Positions 37,791 through 47,737 of a DNA stretch of 64,000 nucleotides are shown here, one piece after another. Each line of letters starts with the position of its first letter. The stretch's first letter is position 1. The stretch is from positions 383,512,567-383,576,566 of the forward strand of contig CM042688.1 of NCBI GenBank assembly GCA_023614405.1, in the 5' to 3' direction. Position numbers and translations under genes: made by a program. The notes below the pieces were generated by a model. The model searched no databases and was not told the DNA's origin. It saw only the letters and a program-made list of their open reading frames with translations. Origin of the DNA: Avena insularis (Eukaryota; Streptophyta; Magnoliopsida; Poales; Poaceae).

Positions 37791-40099
37791 CACATCTAGA
37801 GTCATTGCTTGTGTGTTCTTTTCATAAACCACAACTTGAGTTCATTGCATGTGTGTTCTTTTCATAAACCAAATGGATCCACCAGAGTCATTGGATGTGT
37901 GTTCTTTTCATAAACCACATGGATCTACCAGAGTCATTGCATGTGTGTTCTTTTCATAAACCACATGGATCCACTAGAGTCATTGCATGTGTGTTATTTT
38001 CCTAAACCACAAATAGAGTCATTGCATGTTTGTTCTTTTCATAAACCACAACTAGAGTCCCTTACATGTGTGTTATTTTCATAAACCACATGGATCCACT
38101 AGATTTCATTGCATTTGTGTTCTTTTCATAAACCACACGGTGCCATTAGATTTCATTGCATGTGTGTTCTTTTCATAAACCACATCTAGAGTCATTGCAT
38201 GTGTTATATTTTCATAAACCACAACTTGAGTTCATTGCATGTGTGTTCTTTTCATAAACCACATCTAGAGTCATTGCATGTGTGTTCTTTACATAAACAA
38301 CAACTAGAGTCATTGTGTGTGTTGTTTTCATAAACCACATGGATCCACCAGTGTCACTGCATGTGTGCTCTTTTCATAAACAACAATTAGAGTAATTGCA
38401 TGTGTGTTCTTTTCATAAACCACAACTAGAGTCATTGCATATGTGTTCTTTTCATAAACCACAACTAGAGTCCATTACATGTGTGTTCTTTTCATAATCC
38501 ACATGGATCCACTAGAGTTCATTGCATGTGTGTTATTTTCATAAACCACATGGAGCCACTAGATTTCATTGCACGTGTGTTCTTTTCATAAACCACAACT
38601 AGAGTACATTGAATGTGTGTTCTTTTTATAAACCACATGGATCCAGAAGATTCATTGCATATGTGTTCTTTTCATAAACCAGAACTAGAGTCATTGCATG
38701 CGTGTTCTTTTCATAAACCACATGGATCCACCAGAGTCATTGCATGTGTGTTCTTTTCATAAACCACATTGATCCACCAGAGTCATTGCATGTGTGTTAT
38801 TTTCATAAACCACATGGATCCACCAGAGTCATTGTAGGTGTGTTCTTTTCATAAACCACATGGAGCCACTAGATTTCATTGCATGTATGTTCTTTTCATA
38901 AACAACATCTAGACTCATTGCTTGTGTGTTGTTTTCATAAACCACAACTTGAGTTAATTGCATGTGTGTTCTTTTCATAAACCACATTGATCCACCAGAG
39001 TCATTGCATGTGTGTTCTTTTCATAAACCACATGGATCCACCAGAGTCATTGCATGTGTGTTCTTTTCATAAACCACATGGATCCACTAGAGTCATTGCA
39101 TGTGTGTTATTTTCCTAAACCACAAATAGAGTTATTCCATGTTTGTTCTTTTCATAAACCACAACTAGACTCCCTTACATGTGTGTTATTTTCATAAATC
39201 ACATGGATCCACTAGAGTTCTTAGCATTTGTGCTCTTTTCATAAACCACATGGTGCCACTAGATTTCATTGCATGTGTGTTCTTTTCATAAACCACATGT
39301 AGAGTCATTGCAAGTGTGTTATTTTCATAAACCACAACTTGAGTTCATTGCATGTGTGTTCTTTTCATAAACCACATGGATCCACCAGAGTCATTGCATG
39401 TGTGTTCTTTTCATAAACAACAACTAGAGTAATTGCATGTGTGTTCTTTTCATAAACCACAACTAGAGTCATTGCATATGTGTTCTTTTCATAAACCACA
39501 ACTAGAGTCCATTACATGTGTGTTCTTTTCATAATCCACATGGATCCAGTAGAGTTCATTCCATGTGTGTTATTTTCATAAACCACATGGAGCCACTAGA
39601 TTTCATTGCACGTGTGTTCTTTTCATAAACAATCTCTAGACTCATTGCTTGTGATTTGTTTTCATAAACCACAACTTGAGTTAATTGCATGTGTGTTCTT
39701 TTCATAAACCACATTGATCCACCAGAGTCATTGCATGTGTGTTCTTTTCATAAACCACATGGATCCACCAGAGTCATTGCATGTGTGTTCTTTTCATAAA
39801 CCACATGGATCCACTAGAGTCATTGCATGTGTGTTATTTTCCTAAACCACAAATAGAGTTATTGCATGTTTGTTCTTTTCATAAACCACAACTAGACTCC
39901 CTTACATGTGTGTTATTTTCATAAGCCACATCGATCCACTAGAGTTCTTAGCATTTGTGTTCTTTTCATAAACCACATGGTGCCACTAGATTTCATTGCA
40001 TGTGTGTTCTTTTCATAAACCACATGTAGAGTCATTGCAAGTGTGTTATTTTCATAAACCACAACTTGAGTTCATTGCATGTGTGTTCTTTTCATAAAC

Positions 40100-40760
40100 C
40101 ACATGGATCCACCAGAGTCATTGCATGTGTGTTCTTTTCATAAACCACATCTAGAGTCATTGCAAGTGTGTTATTTTCATAAACCACAACTTGAGTTCAT
40201 TGCATGTGTTCTTTTCATAAACCACATCTAGAGTCATTGCATGTGTGTTATTTTCATAAACCACAACTAGAGTTCATTGCATGTGTGTTCTTTTCATAAA
40301 ACACATGGATCCACTAGAGTTCATTGCATGTGTGTTCTTTTCATAAACCACATCTAGAGTCATAGTAGGAGTGTTCTTTTCATAAATCACAACTAGAGTT
40401 CATTGCATGTGTGTTCTTTTCATAAACCACATGGATCCACCAGAGTCATTGCATGTGTGTTCTTTTCATAAACCACATCTAGAGTCATTGCAAGTGTGTT
40501 ATTTTCATAAACCACAACTTGAGTTCATTGCATGTGTGTTCTTTTCATAAACCACATCTAGAGTCATTGCATGTGTGTTATTTTCATAAACCACAACTAG
40601 AGTTCATTGCATGTGTGTTCTTTTCATAAAACACATGGATCCACTAGAGTTCATTGCATGTGTGTTCTTTTCATAAACCACATCTAGAGTCATAGTAGGA
40701 GTGTTCTTTTCATAAATCACAACTAGAGTTCATTGCATGTGTGTTCTTTTCATAAACCAC
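40100..40760 (+). repeat. Tandem duplication of a ~328-bp unit
   Basis: ACATGGATCC at 40101 and 40429 start two copies that keep the same eight-monomer order, including GCAAGTGTG, AAAACACATGG and the AGTAGGAGTG variant. Copy 1 lacks GT near 40207. Confidence 0.8.
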
Positions 40761-41020
40761 ATGGATCCACCAGAGTCATTGCATGTGTGTTCTTTTCATA
40801 AACCACAACTATAGTCATTGCATGTGTGTTCTTTTCATAAACCACAACTAGAGTCATTGCATGTGTGTTGTTTTCATAAACCACTTGGATCCACCAGAGT
40901 CATTGCATGTGTGTTCATTTCATAAACCACATGGATCCACTAGAGTCATTGCATGTGTGTTATTTTCCTAAACCACAAATAGAGTTATTGCATATTTGTT
41001 CTTTTCATAAACCACAACTA

Positions 41021-41025
41021 GAGTC
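41021..41025 (+). repeat. Target-site duplication of element 2 (left)
   Basis: GAGTC precedes the 5' LTR and recurs directly after the 3' LTR at 50600-50604. It is the satellite motif ACTAGAGTC. Confidence 0.93.
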
Positions 41026-41034
41026 TGTCACATC

Positions 41035-41051
41035 CCAAATTTTAGATTTGG
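41035..41051 (+). other. LTR-terminal hairpin, element 2
   Basis: CCAAAT and ATTTGG form a perfect 6-bp inverted repeat around TTTAG, nine bases inside the LTR. It recurs at 47747-47763 in the 3' LTR. Confidence 0.6.
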
Positions 41052-41418
41052 TCTTGCATATCATTCATTGCATCACATCATATCTTTCCATGCATTACCG
41101 TCGAGTAGAGAAGATCAACGAAACGCTATTTGCAAAACCCCGTTTCTCCTTCGCTTCGAGTTTCCTGCGGGAGGCTTCAGAGGGGCTTGCTACAACCACC
41201 CCTGTAGGTTCGAGCTTTCGCTCAAACTTCGACTGAAGGTTGTTCCTCGACGAATCTGAACCCGTAGGCGCGAAAATCGCTCCAATCGGAGTTCGTATGC
41301 AAAAGACTCGGACGTTTTAGTAAACCGCCGGAAAACGGTCCGAAAATCCGGACCGATTTCCGAGTTGTAGTCCAGATCTGGACCGATTCTGTTTCAGTTT
41401 TTTTTTCTTTTCTTTTCT

Positions 41419-41440
41419 CACGTGAAGGACCAAATAAAAG
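41419..41440 (+). promoter_or_regulatory. Candidate LTR promoter: G-box and TATA-like box
   Basis: CACGTG (41419-41424), a plant G-box core, follows a T-rich run and lies a few bases before CAAATAAAAG (41431-41440), a TATA-like sequence, with a GC-rich leader downstream. The same arrangement is at 48130-48151 in the 3' LTR. Spacing fits a core promoter with transcription starting near 41465-41475, but this is inferred from motifs alone. Confidence 0.4.
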
Positions 41441-41816
41441 GAGGCCCCACCGCCTCGGAAGTCGTGCCCGACCCCGCCTCCTCCCAGAACCCCGCCGCCA
41501 CAACTCCCGTGTGCGCGCCCAGGCACAGCCGCCGCCACCGCCTCCGCTTCGCCTCGCCGTCGCCGACCATCCCTTCGTCGTCGGCCATCGCCGCGTCTGT
41601 TTCCGGGTTCGTCTCGCCGCCCTCTTTCCATTCCCGTGCTCCGCGTCTCCATCCGTCGCCGCCAACTGCGCCCTGCAGATCGCCGCGTCAGACGCCGCGC
41701 GTTATTATTCCGGAGCCGTAGTTGACCGTGTGTACTTGCAGGAGTTTCCACGCCACCGGATCCGATCGTTGCCGCCGTCCGGAGCTCGCCGGAGTTCGTT
41801 TCGCCGTCTGCTTCCG

Positions 41817-41822
41817 GTAAGA
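41817..41822 (+). other. Splice-donor-like site in the LTR of element 2
   Basis: CTTCCGGTAAGACAGC at the end of the GC-rich zone resembles a plant 5' splice site. CTGCAGGTTATT at 43611 resembles a 3' site, which would make an intron of about 1.8 kb. Element 1 has the same two signals in the same places. Unproven. Confidence 0.3.
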
Positions 41823-43910
41823 CAGCCACCGCCGATCTCAGATCAGCGGCTTAAATCGTTCGTTGACTGGTCAGCACTCGACGTTGACTAGTCAGAGGTC
41901 CCAGACGTTGACTGGTCGACGCCCGATCAGCGCCAGTCATCGAACCACGATTGATTGGTCAATTTCGTTAATCCTATTAGTTGACAGATTTCGGTAGAAT
42001 CTTGTAAATTGCGTAGAAATTAAACCGCTTGGCCAAAATTTGCAAATAAAATATGCACGCGTTCAGTGAGTCGTGTAGAATCTCGCTGTAGCTTTGGTTC
42101 AGATTTTTACTGTCAGGTTTAGTACAGTTTAATCAAACTAGTTAGTGGCCTTTTCGGAGTAATAAATTCGTAGTAAAAGTTTCGTAGCTCCAAAAATCGC
42201 GTATGATATGTCCCTGAACTCGTATGAACGAGGGGAATCTCATCGTGAAATAAAAAGATAGGCTTATAGTAAAAACTTCTGCAGTATTTGTCTAATGGCT
42301 TTCTGCAGTGTTTTAATTACTCGGGATGTTTTATAACTCCTTTTTGAGTAATTCCAATTGGTACTGTTTCTTATCAGCGATGCCTATGCGGTAGATTTTT
42401 TCCAAGATTTTACAAACAGTATACTACCGGTAGTGAACTATTTAAGTTCTAACTCTAGTAGTGATCTCTACTTTTGGTTAATAGTTTTCCTTGCGCCAAA
42501 TCTATTTTTCCATGCATGTATTCGGTAGTAATATGTATTAGTACTATGTGGTGCAGCTGTAGCACCAATTCGCTTGCCGTTCTTGCATTCATGCATCATC
42601 TTTGTTGCATATGTTTGTGAATTGTTTGTTTATGAATGCAATTGTGTCGTGTAGATTGTGTGGAGTGCAACCCTTGCTCGTGTTTGGATTGTTCTTCCGA
42701 CCGCTACAATCAAGGCAAGTAGATGCTACTTTGTTCATGATATCGTCCTACTATTTTCAATGCATTGTCGTGTATTTTGTAGATGCATGTGTAGGATGAT
42801 ACTATCGCTATGCTATGTCCTATTATGTGGTAGGGTTTTTCCTGGTAGATGAACCACCGTTGTAGATGTGCTTAGCCATGCTATGTTGAACGAGGGCTGG
42901 GTTACATCATTGACACTTGTTTTCTCAAAGTATTGGTTTGCGAAAACTAAAACAACTTAATCAATGAATCATCTGGGTGTGATGGGATTGATAATTTTTG
43001 GTGGTTTCATGGAAAGGCACCTGGTATCAAGAGAGAATGATTGGCTTTTTATTGTGTAGCTTACGGTACAACCATGTGCCAATAATGGAATGGGCGGTTG
43101 GTTGGACTTAGTAGGTTGTGGTAACTCGAACCCGCGTATCCAGAGATGTAGAATTTTGGTAGGTTGGACGGTGCGTCGGGATTGAGGAGCTACTTCGAAC
43201 AGTCTCTTCTTGGTCTTCCCTATCATCACCCAAAATGAGAGTGATGGTACGAGCTGGGCTGGCCAAGTCACATGGGTAAAGTGTACTAACTCCGCAGAGT
43301 GTATAATCTAATCGATTAGCCGTGTCCCCGGTTATGGACATCTGAGTTGCTAGATATTGATTCCATGACATGTTTCTCGCTCATTCTAATTTCATAATTG
43401 TTTTAATCTTGTTGGGTTAACTTAATTGGGATCTTTTCAAAGAAAATTCAAAACTGTTTATGAAAGTAGGACAAATGTATTTGCAAATGCAAGCCAGACA
43501 CAGCTCCACTTGCCAGATATGCATGTAGATGTTAGTATTATTGTCTCCATTTACTAGCTCTACTTGCCATGCATTCCATGTATTGACCCTTCGGGGCTGT
43601 TGCGTTTTATGCTGCAGGTTATTCCGATTCTGATTGATCGTTATAGGCCACGGTACTCCACTCGGCACTTGTTCACTTGTGGGCAATTTGAAGATTGGAG
43701 GATTTACCGCTTTTGTTGCTACGAACAATTTGAGCTAGCTTTATGCTAAGCTTTTATATTGTAATAATGGTACTCTGGATCTTGTAGATCATGATACACG
43801 GTTATTTGCTATGATTATCTATCTTACTCTATTGTGGGCCAATGAACCGATCCAGGGATTGGCATGTCACATAGAGGCCACGGTCTTATCAGAACCGGGG
43901 TGTCACAGGA

Positions 43911-43922
43911 TGGTATCAGAGC
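43911..43922 (+). other. Primer binding site, initiator Met tRNA
   Basis: TGGTATCAGAGC starts three bases after the 5' LTR end, identical to that of element 1. Confidence 0.93.
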
Positions 43923-44075
43923 CCGTGTGTCGACCGTAGGATCGTGACCTAGAATTGGATTAGGAAGCCATAGATTTATTAAAGCCTATATTAACTCTAT
44001 CTTTCATCTTATGCCTTTCACCCTCGTAAATTCTTACCATATGCTATTCTCACACTTTCCTCTTTTACTTGATAA

Positions 44076-45065
44076 ATGGGAGAAGTCAGGACTGAGTATG
44101 TCACCATGGAGTCACCAAGGCCCTTTGCAAGGCAGTTAGCTCAGCTCTCTCAGTCATTGGGATTGCCACTGCCTATGTTCAAGGGAAGAAGGCTGTACAC
44201 CTATGGATATGGAGAGGATGCATGGGAGATCACTACCTTCATATTCAGAGATGCCGCCTTGCCAAACCCCGTGCATTTGATCTACACCAAGACCTACTGC
44301 AACTGGGGACTTGGAATCAACTTGGCCATACATGAAGCCCTGTCTCGCCAGTGCCACTATGTCCGACACCTACTACCAGCAGATTCACCCTACCGTGACT
44401 ATGGAAGGCGTGATGAAGATGGGAACATTGTGGTTACCCCGGGCGACAGGAACAACATGCCGCCCCGTCGGAGGCACATAGAGGACATGGAAAGGGAGAA
44501 TGGAGCTCTAGCAGAGAAGGTGAGGATGATAAAGGAGATTGCAGATTTTACTAGCAATGGTATGGTGGTCCAAGGACAGGAGATTGACACTTTGCATGAA
44601 GCTGTGGAGTTCGGAGAATGCCCCGATAGCCAGAGATGCAACCATAGCACATCTTCATGGTAATGCGTGCAGGAGAACACCTGAACATACAAGAACGCAA
44701 GGGACAGTCCAGAAAGGGATCAGACTATTGAAGCTATGATAGCCCAGATTGCCGCCTCCAAGCACAGCTGAATCCACCCTGATGATGACAATGGAGATGA
44801 TGGCAACAATGGGGATGATGATGACAGTGGAGATGATGATGATGAGGACGAGGATGATGATGATGGAGACGATGATGGTGGAGGAGATGAAGCTGTTGCA
44901 GTTGCAGCTGAGGATGAAGAAGAAGAGGAGGATCCAGAAGAGGTGGAGTTTGACGTTTCAAGTGATGGTTCAGGAGAGGTGTACACTCCGCCGCCATGGT
45001 TGTACCGCGAGCCGAAGCGCCAACGCATGACAGCGAGGACCTACCGCAACCTCTTCAAGCAATAG
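44076..45065 (+). pseudogene. Broken ORF of unknown function with acidic tail, in place of gag
   Basis: An ORF from ATG 44076 runs 195 codons to TAA 44661. Its first ~120 residues look globular (aromatic-rich, around YTYGYGEDAWEITTF and TYCNWGLG). A Pro/Arg patch (MPPRRR) follows, then a charged heptad-like stretch typical of a coiled coil. Near 44605 the likely frame shifts (ARDATIAHL is readable at +1) and shifts again before 44730. The original frame then continues past a TGA at 44769 into a run of Asp/Glu codons, then PPPWLYREPKRQRM, ending at TAG 45063. I count at least two shifts and one stop. It has no CCHC knuckle, so it is not a normal nucleocapsid. I do not recognise the family; it sits exactly where gag should start. 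It may be a non-autonomous element's own protein or a captured sequence. Confidence 0.6.
44781..44890 (+). repeat. GAT/GAC microsatellite-like run
   Basis: Imperfect GATGATGAC/GAGGAC triplets encode the acidic tail described for the broken ORF. The opposite strand reads as Ser- or His-rich ORFs, which are shadows of this run. Confidence 0.75.
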
Positions 45066-45632
45066 ATAGAAGTCCACCAATTAGTCCTCTTTAGGCGAAA
45101 TCGTTAGATTTATTCTCGATCGTTGTGATACTTAGTTCGTGTTAGTGTAAGAGTGTTTAGATGCTTATTTGTGTACTCCAATATCTCAGGAATTATTTGT
45201 GCAAATTATATGAAAGAGTTATGGCAATTTGGTTACTATCTGTGTTGTTTTCGCTGCAGTTTTTCTGCTGATACAGCAGTACTGCGCGATTTTTCATATT
45301 TTTCTGGTAACTCGGAAAAATCTGAAAAAAATTGGGCTGATGCGAAACACTCTGTGCCATATGCACAAAAATTGGCTAATTTTTCTGACGAGTTTAAGTC
45401 AGGCGGAAAAATTCGCGAACACAGCAGAACTGTTCTGTCAGAATTGCTGTTTTGTCGTTTTGATGCTCAACTGTTTAGTTAACAATTGCCAACTCTTGCA
45501 AAACTATTTCAGTAGTTATATACTACTAGGATAACACCTGGGATGTTGCTGGATCGCTTGTTTGTTGATGTGTTGCTTGCTTGTGATTGTCTGCTATTGT
45601 TTGATGTTGATTGATCATATGCATGGGTAGAA
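45066..45632 (+). other. Unassigned sequence between the unknown ORF and the polymerase remnant
   Basis: About 570 bp holding none of the expected protease or reverse-transcriptase motifs. Two overlapping ORFs of about 100 codons (45153-45534) have low-complexity, Cys/Phe/Ser-rich translations without family resemblance, so I take them as chance. The right edge, where the polymerase homology begins abruptly at YYRRF (45636), is probably a deletion or recombination junction. Confidence 0.5.
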
Positions 45633-46643
45633 TCCTATTACCGAAGGTTCATAGAAAACTTTTCCAAGATTGCTAAGCCGATGACTGAACTTCTGAAGAA
45701 GGAGAGGAAGTTTGAATGGTCAGACGTATGTGAAGCCAGCTTTCAGGAACTGAAGCGTCGACTAGTAACTGCGCCTGTTCTGTGTTTACCAGATCTTCAG
45801 AAGGATTTCCAAGTGTACTGTGATGCTTCACGACAGGGACTTGGGAGTGTGCTGATGCAAGATGGGAGAGTAGTGTCATATGCCTCGCGACAACTCAAGC
45901 ACCATGAGCGGAATTACCCCACACACGACTTGGAGTTAGCGTCAGTGGTTCATGCGCTCAAGGTATGGAGGCATTACTTAATGGGAAAACACTGTGATGT
46001 GTACACCGACCACAAGAGCCTGAAGTACATATTTACACAGAAGGAACTGAACATGAGACAAAGGAGATGGTTGGAACTTATCAAGGATTATGATATGAAT
46101 CTACAATACCACCCAGGAAAGGCCAATGTAGTAGCAGATGCTCGATGGAAGGTTTATGCCAATGGATTGACAATTGGTGAATTGCCTGAGGATTTGTGCA
46201 AGCAATTCAAGGACCTTAGACTGGAGGTAGTATCTGAAGGGTACTTAGCAACAATGGAAGTCCAACCGACGCTTCAAGACAGAATCAAGAAGGCTCAAGT
46301 GGGAGACAAGGAAATAGAAGAAATAAAGGAGAAGATGAAGGAGAACCGGGAAAAGGATATTCGCGAGGATGAGCATGGTACTCAGGTATGGAGATCGCTT
46401 TGTGTTCCCAACGATCCCGAGATAAGGAAGTTGATTCTGCAGGAAGCTCATGACTCGCCATATTCCATACATCCGGGCAACACAAAGATGTATATGGATT
46501 TGAAGAGCAGATTTTGGTGGAACAACATGAAGGGAGATATCGCCAAGCATATTGCCCTATGTGATGTATGTAGCAGTGAAGGCGTAACACCGAAGCCAGC
46601 AGATTGCTACAGCCTGCTGCGTGCCGGATTGGAAATGGGATAG
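45633..46643 (+). pseudogene. Polymerase remnant: RNase H and integrase HHCC zinc segment
   Basis: The open frame begins inside a polymerase at [12 protein letters not shown], typical of the end of the gypsy reverse transcriptase, and ends at TAG 46641. Counting from the Met codon at 45681, RNase H follows with the expected acidic residues D48 (YCDAS), E85, D110 (YTDHKSL) and D153 (VVADA). The HHCC zinc-binding segment of integrase has H257, H264, C294 and C297. The motif normally ADALSR is damaged (ADARWKV). After the zinc segment the frame is lost near 46600-46640, where short sequence is missing or shifted before the integrase core. There is no upstream start for the polymerase and no RT catalytic YxDD. 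Intact catalytic residues show it was functional in the recent past, but now it cannot make a full enzyme. Confidence 0.88.
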
Positions 46644-46649
46644 AGTGGA

Positions 46650-47405
46650 ATGGACTTTATCACAGATCGCCAGACCAGGTCGGGATACGACTCCATTTGG
46701 GTAGTGGTCGACCATTTGACCAAGGTAGCCCACTTTATACCGGTGAAGACGACCTATACGAGTGCGAAGTTGGCCAAGATCTACATGGACAGGATTGTGT
46801 GCCTACATGGAGTTCCCAAGAGTATAGTATCTGATAGAGGCACCCAATTTACCTCACACTTCTGGCGCCAGCTGCACGAGTCACTTGGTACTAGATTGGA
46901 GTTTAGCACAGCGTTTCACCCACAAACAGATGGACAGACCGAGAGGGTGAATCAGATTTTGGAGGACATGCTAAGAGCTTGCGCCTTGGCTCACGGTTCT
47001 AGTTGGGATGAGAATTTGCCTTATGCCGAGTTTTCCTACAACAACAGCTATCAAACCAGCATCAAGACGCCACCGCTCGACGATCAGTATGGGAAACGGT
47101 GCCGAACACCATTGCTATGGGATGGAGTAGGAGAACGTCAGTTGTTTGGACCTGATTTGATCAAGGATGCTGAGGAAAAGGTTGCCTTGATTAAGGACAG
47201 GCTGAAGGTAGCACAATCAAGGCAGAAGAGCTACGCTGATGCCAAACGCAAGGAAGTGGTGTATGAGATTGGTGATAGAGCGTACCTCAGAGTATCGCCA
47301 CTTCGAGGAATCAAGAGATTTGGAATTAAGGGTAAGCTGGCACCTCGATTTATTGGGCGTCAGATCGGTCTTAGCGGCGCAAAGGAGAAGTTGCCTATCA
47401 GTTGA
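46650..47405 (+). pseudogene. Integrase catalytic core, frame-shifted from the zinc segment
   Basis: A 251-codon open frame starting inside the integrase core. From the Met codon at 46650 the catalytic triad is D2 (MDFIT), D62 (VSDRGTQF) and E98 (TDGQTERVNQ), giving the exact D35E spacing of retroviral-type integrases, which join cDNA to the host chromosome. The C-terminal part keeps the GIKRFGIKGKLAPRFIG segment found just before the chromodomain region of gypsy polyproteins. A few residues after MDFIT are missing relative to the usual pattern, and the frame shifts soon after RFIGR, ending at TGA 47403. The Met is internal to the ancestral polyprotein, not a true start. The triad is intact but the gene is cut at both ends by frameshifts. 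Confidence 0.88.
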
Positions 47406-47737
47406 GTTGCGGAGGCTCTGCTGCTGTTCACAACGTGTTCCACGATCCCAGCTGAAGAAGTGCCATCCGGAGATGGTGGATACACCGTTGAGAGACACTG
47501 CACGCTAGAGGAGGTTCAGCTGGAAAACGATTTGACCTATGAGGAGAAACCGTCAAGATTTTGGAGACAGCAGAAGGACTACCTGCACCAAGACAATCAA
47601 GTTTTGCAAGGTGCAGTGGAGTCACCACACAAGAGGAAGCCACTTGGGAGCGTGAAGATGACATCCGAGAGGACTACCCACACCTATTTGTTAGCTACCA
47701 ATCTCGAGGACGAGATTCATCTTAAGGGGGTTAGTCT
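47406..47737 (+). pseudogene. Chromodomain-like C-terminal remnant of polymerase and purine tract
   Basis: Fragments in different frames spell the usual end of a chromovirus polyprotein: AVHNVFH, SQLKKCHPEMVDTPLRD, LEEVQLENDLTYEEKP, KVQWSHH-like codons near 47610 in shifted frame, and a TWE-type segment around 47640. In intact elements this chromodomain guides insertion to particular chromatin. Here several 1-2-base shifts prevent one frame from covering it. The end holds CTTAAGGGGG (47721-47730), the likely polypurine tract, seven bases before the 3' LTR. Confidence 0.65.

Larger units (their letters stand above)
33917..41025 (+). repeat. Satellite block B, 39/46-bp monomers
   Basis: Same satellite, orientation and monomer classes as block A, contiguous with it before element 1 inserted. 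It begins at a monomer with ACTAGAGTACATTGAATG and ends inside a monomer at ...CACAACTAGAGTC, where element 2 inserted. No gene. Confidence 0.97.
41026..43907 (+). repeat. 5' LTR of element 2
   Basis: It starts TGTCACATCCCAAATTTTAG and ends CGGGGTGTCACA. After about 370 bp comes a T-run and a GC/CpG-rich zone (about 41440-41940), then AT-rich sequence. Differences from the 3' LTR are mostly 1-4-bp insertions or deletions, for example TTCCGACCGCTAC against TTCCGACTAC, and TCCTGGTAG against TCCGTAG. ORFs up to 170 codons on both strands in the GC-rich zone are not kept intact between the LTRs. Confidence 0.95.

Noticed and set aside
41222..41891. ORFs of 99-170 codons on both strands in the GC-rich zone of element 2 (and again near 47900-48522)
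   Set aside because: Arg/Pro/Ala-rich shadows of CCG-rich DNA, changed by small gaps between the LTRs, located in a likely untranslated leader.
44720..45030. Ser-rich and His-rich minus-strand ORFs and a Met-rich plus-strand ORF
   Set aside because: They are other-frame readings of the GAT/GAC run that encodes the acidic tail of the broken + strand ORF.
45153..45534. Two overlapping ~100-codon ORFs in the unassigned segment of element 2
   Set aside because: No recognisable domain, AT-rich low-complexity composition and mutual overlap; chance ORFs are the simplest reading.
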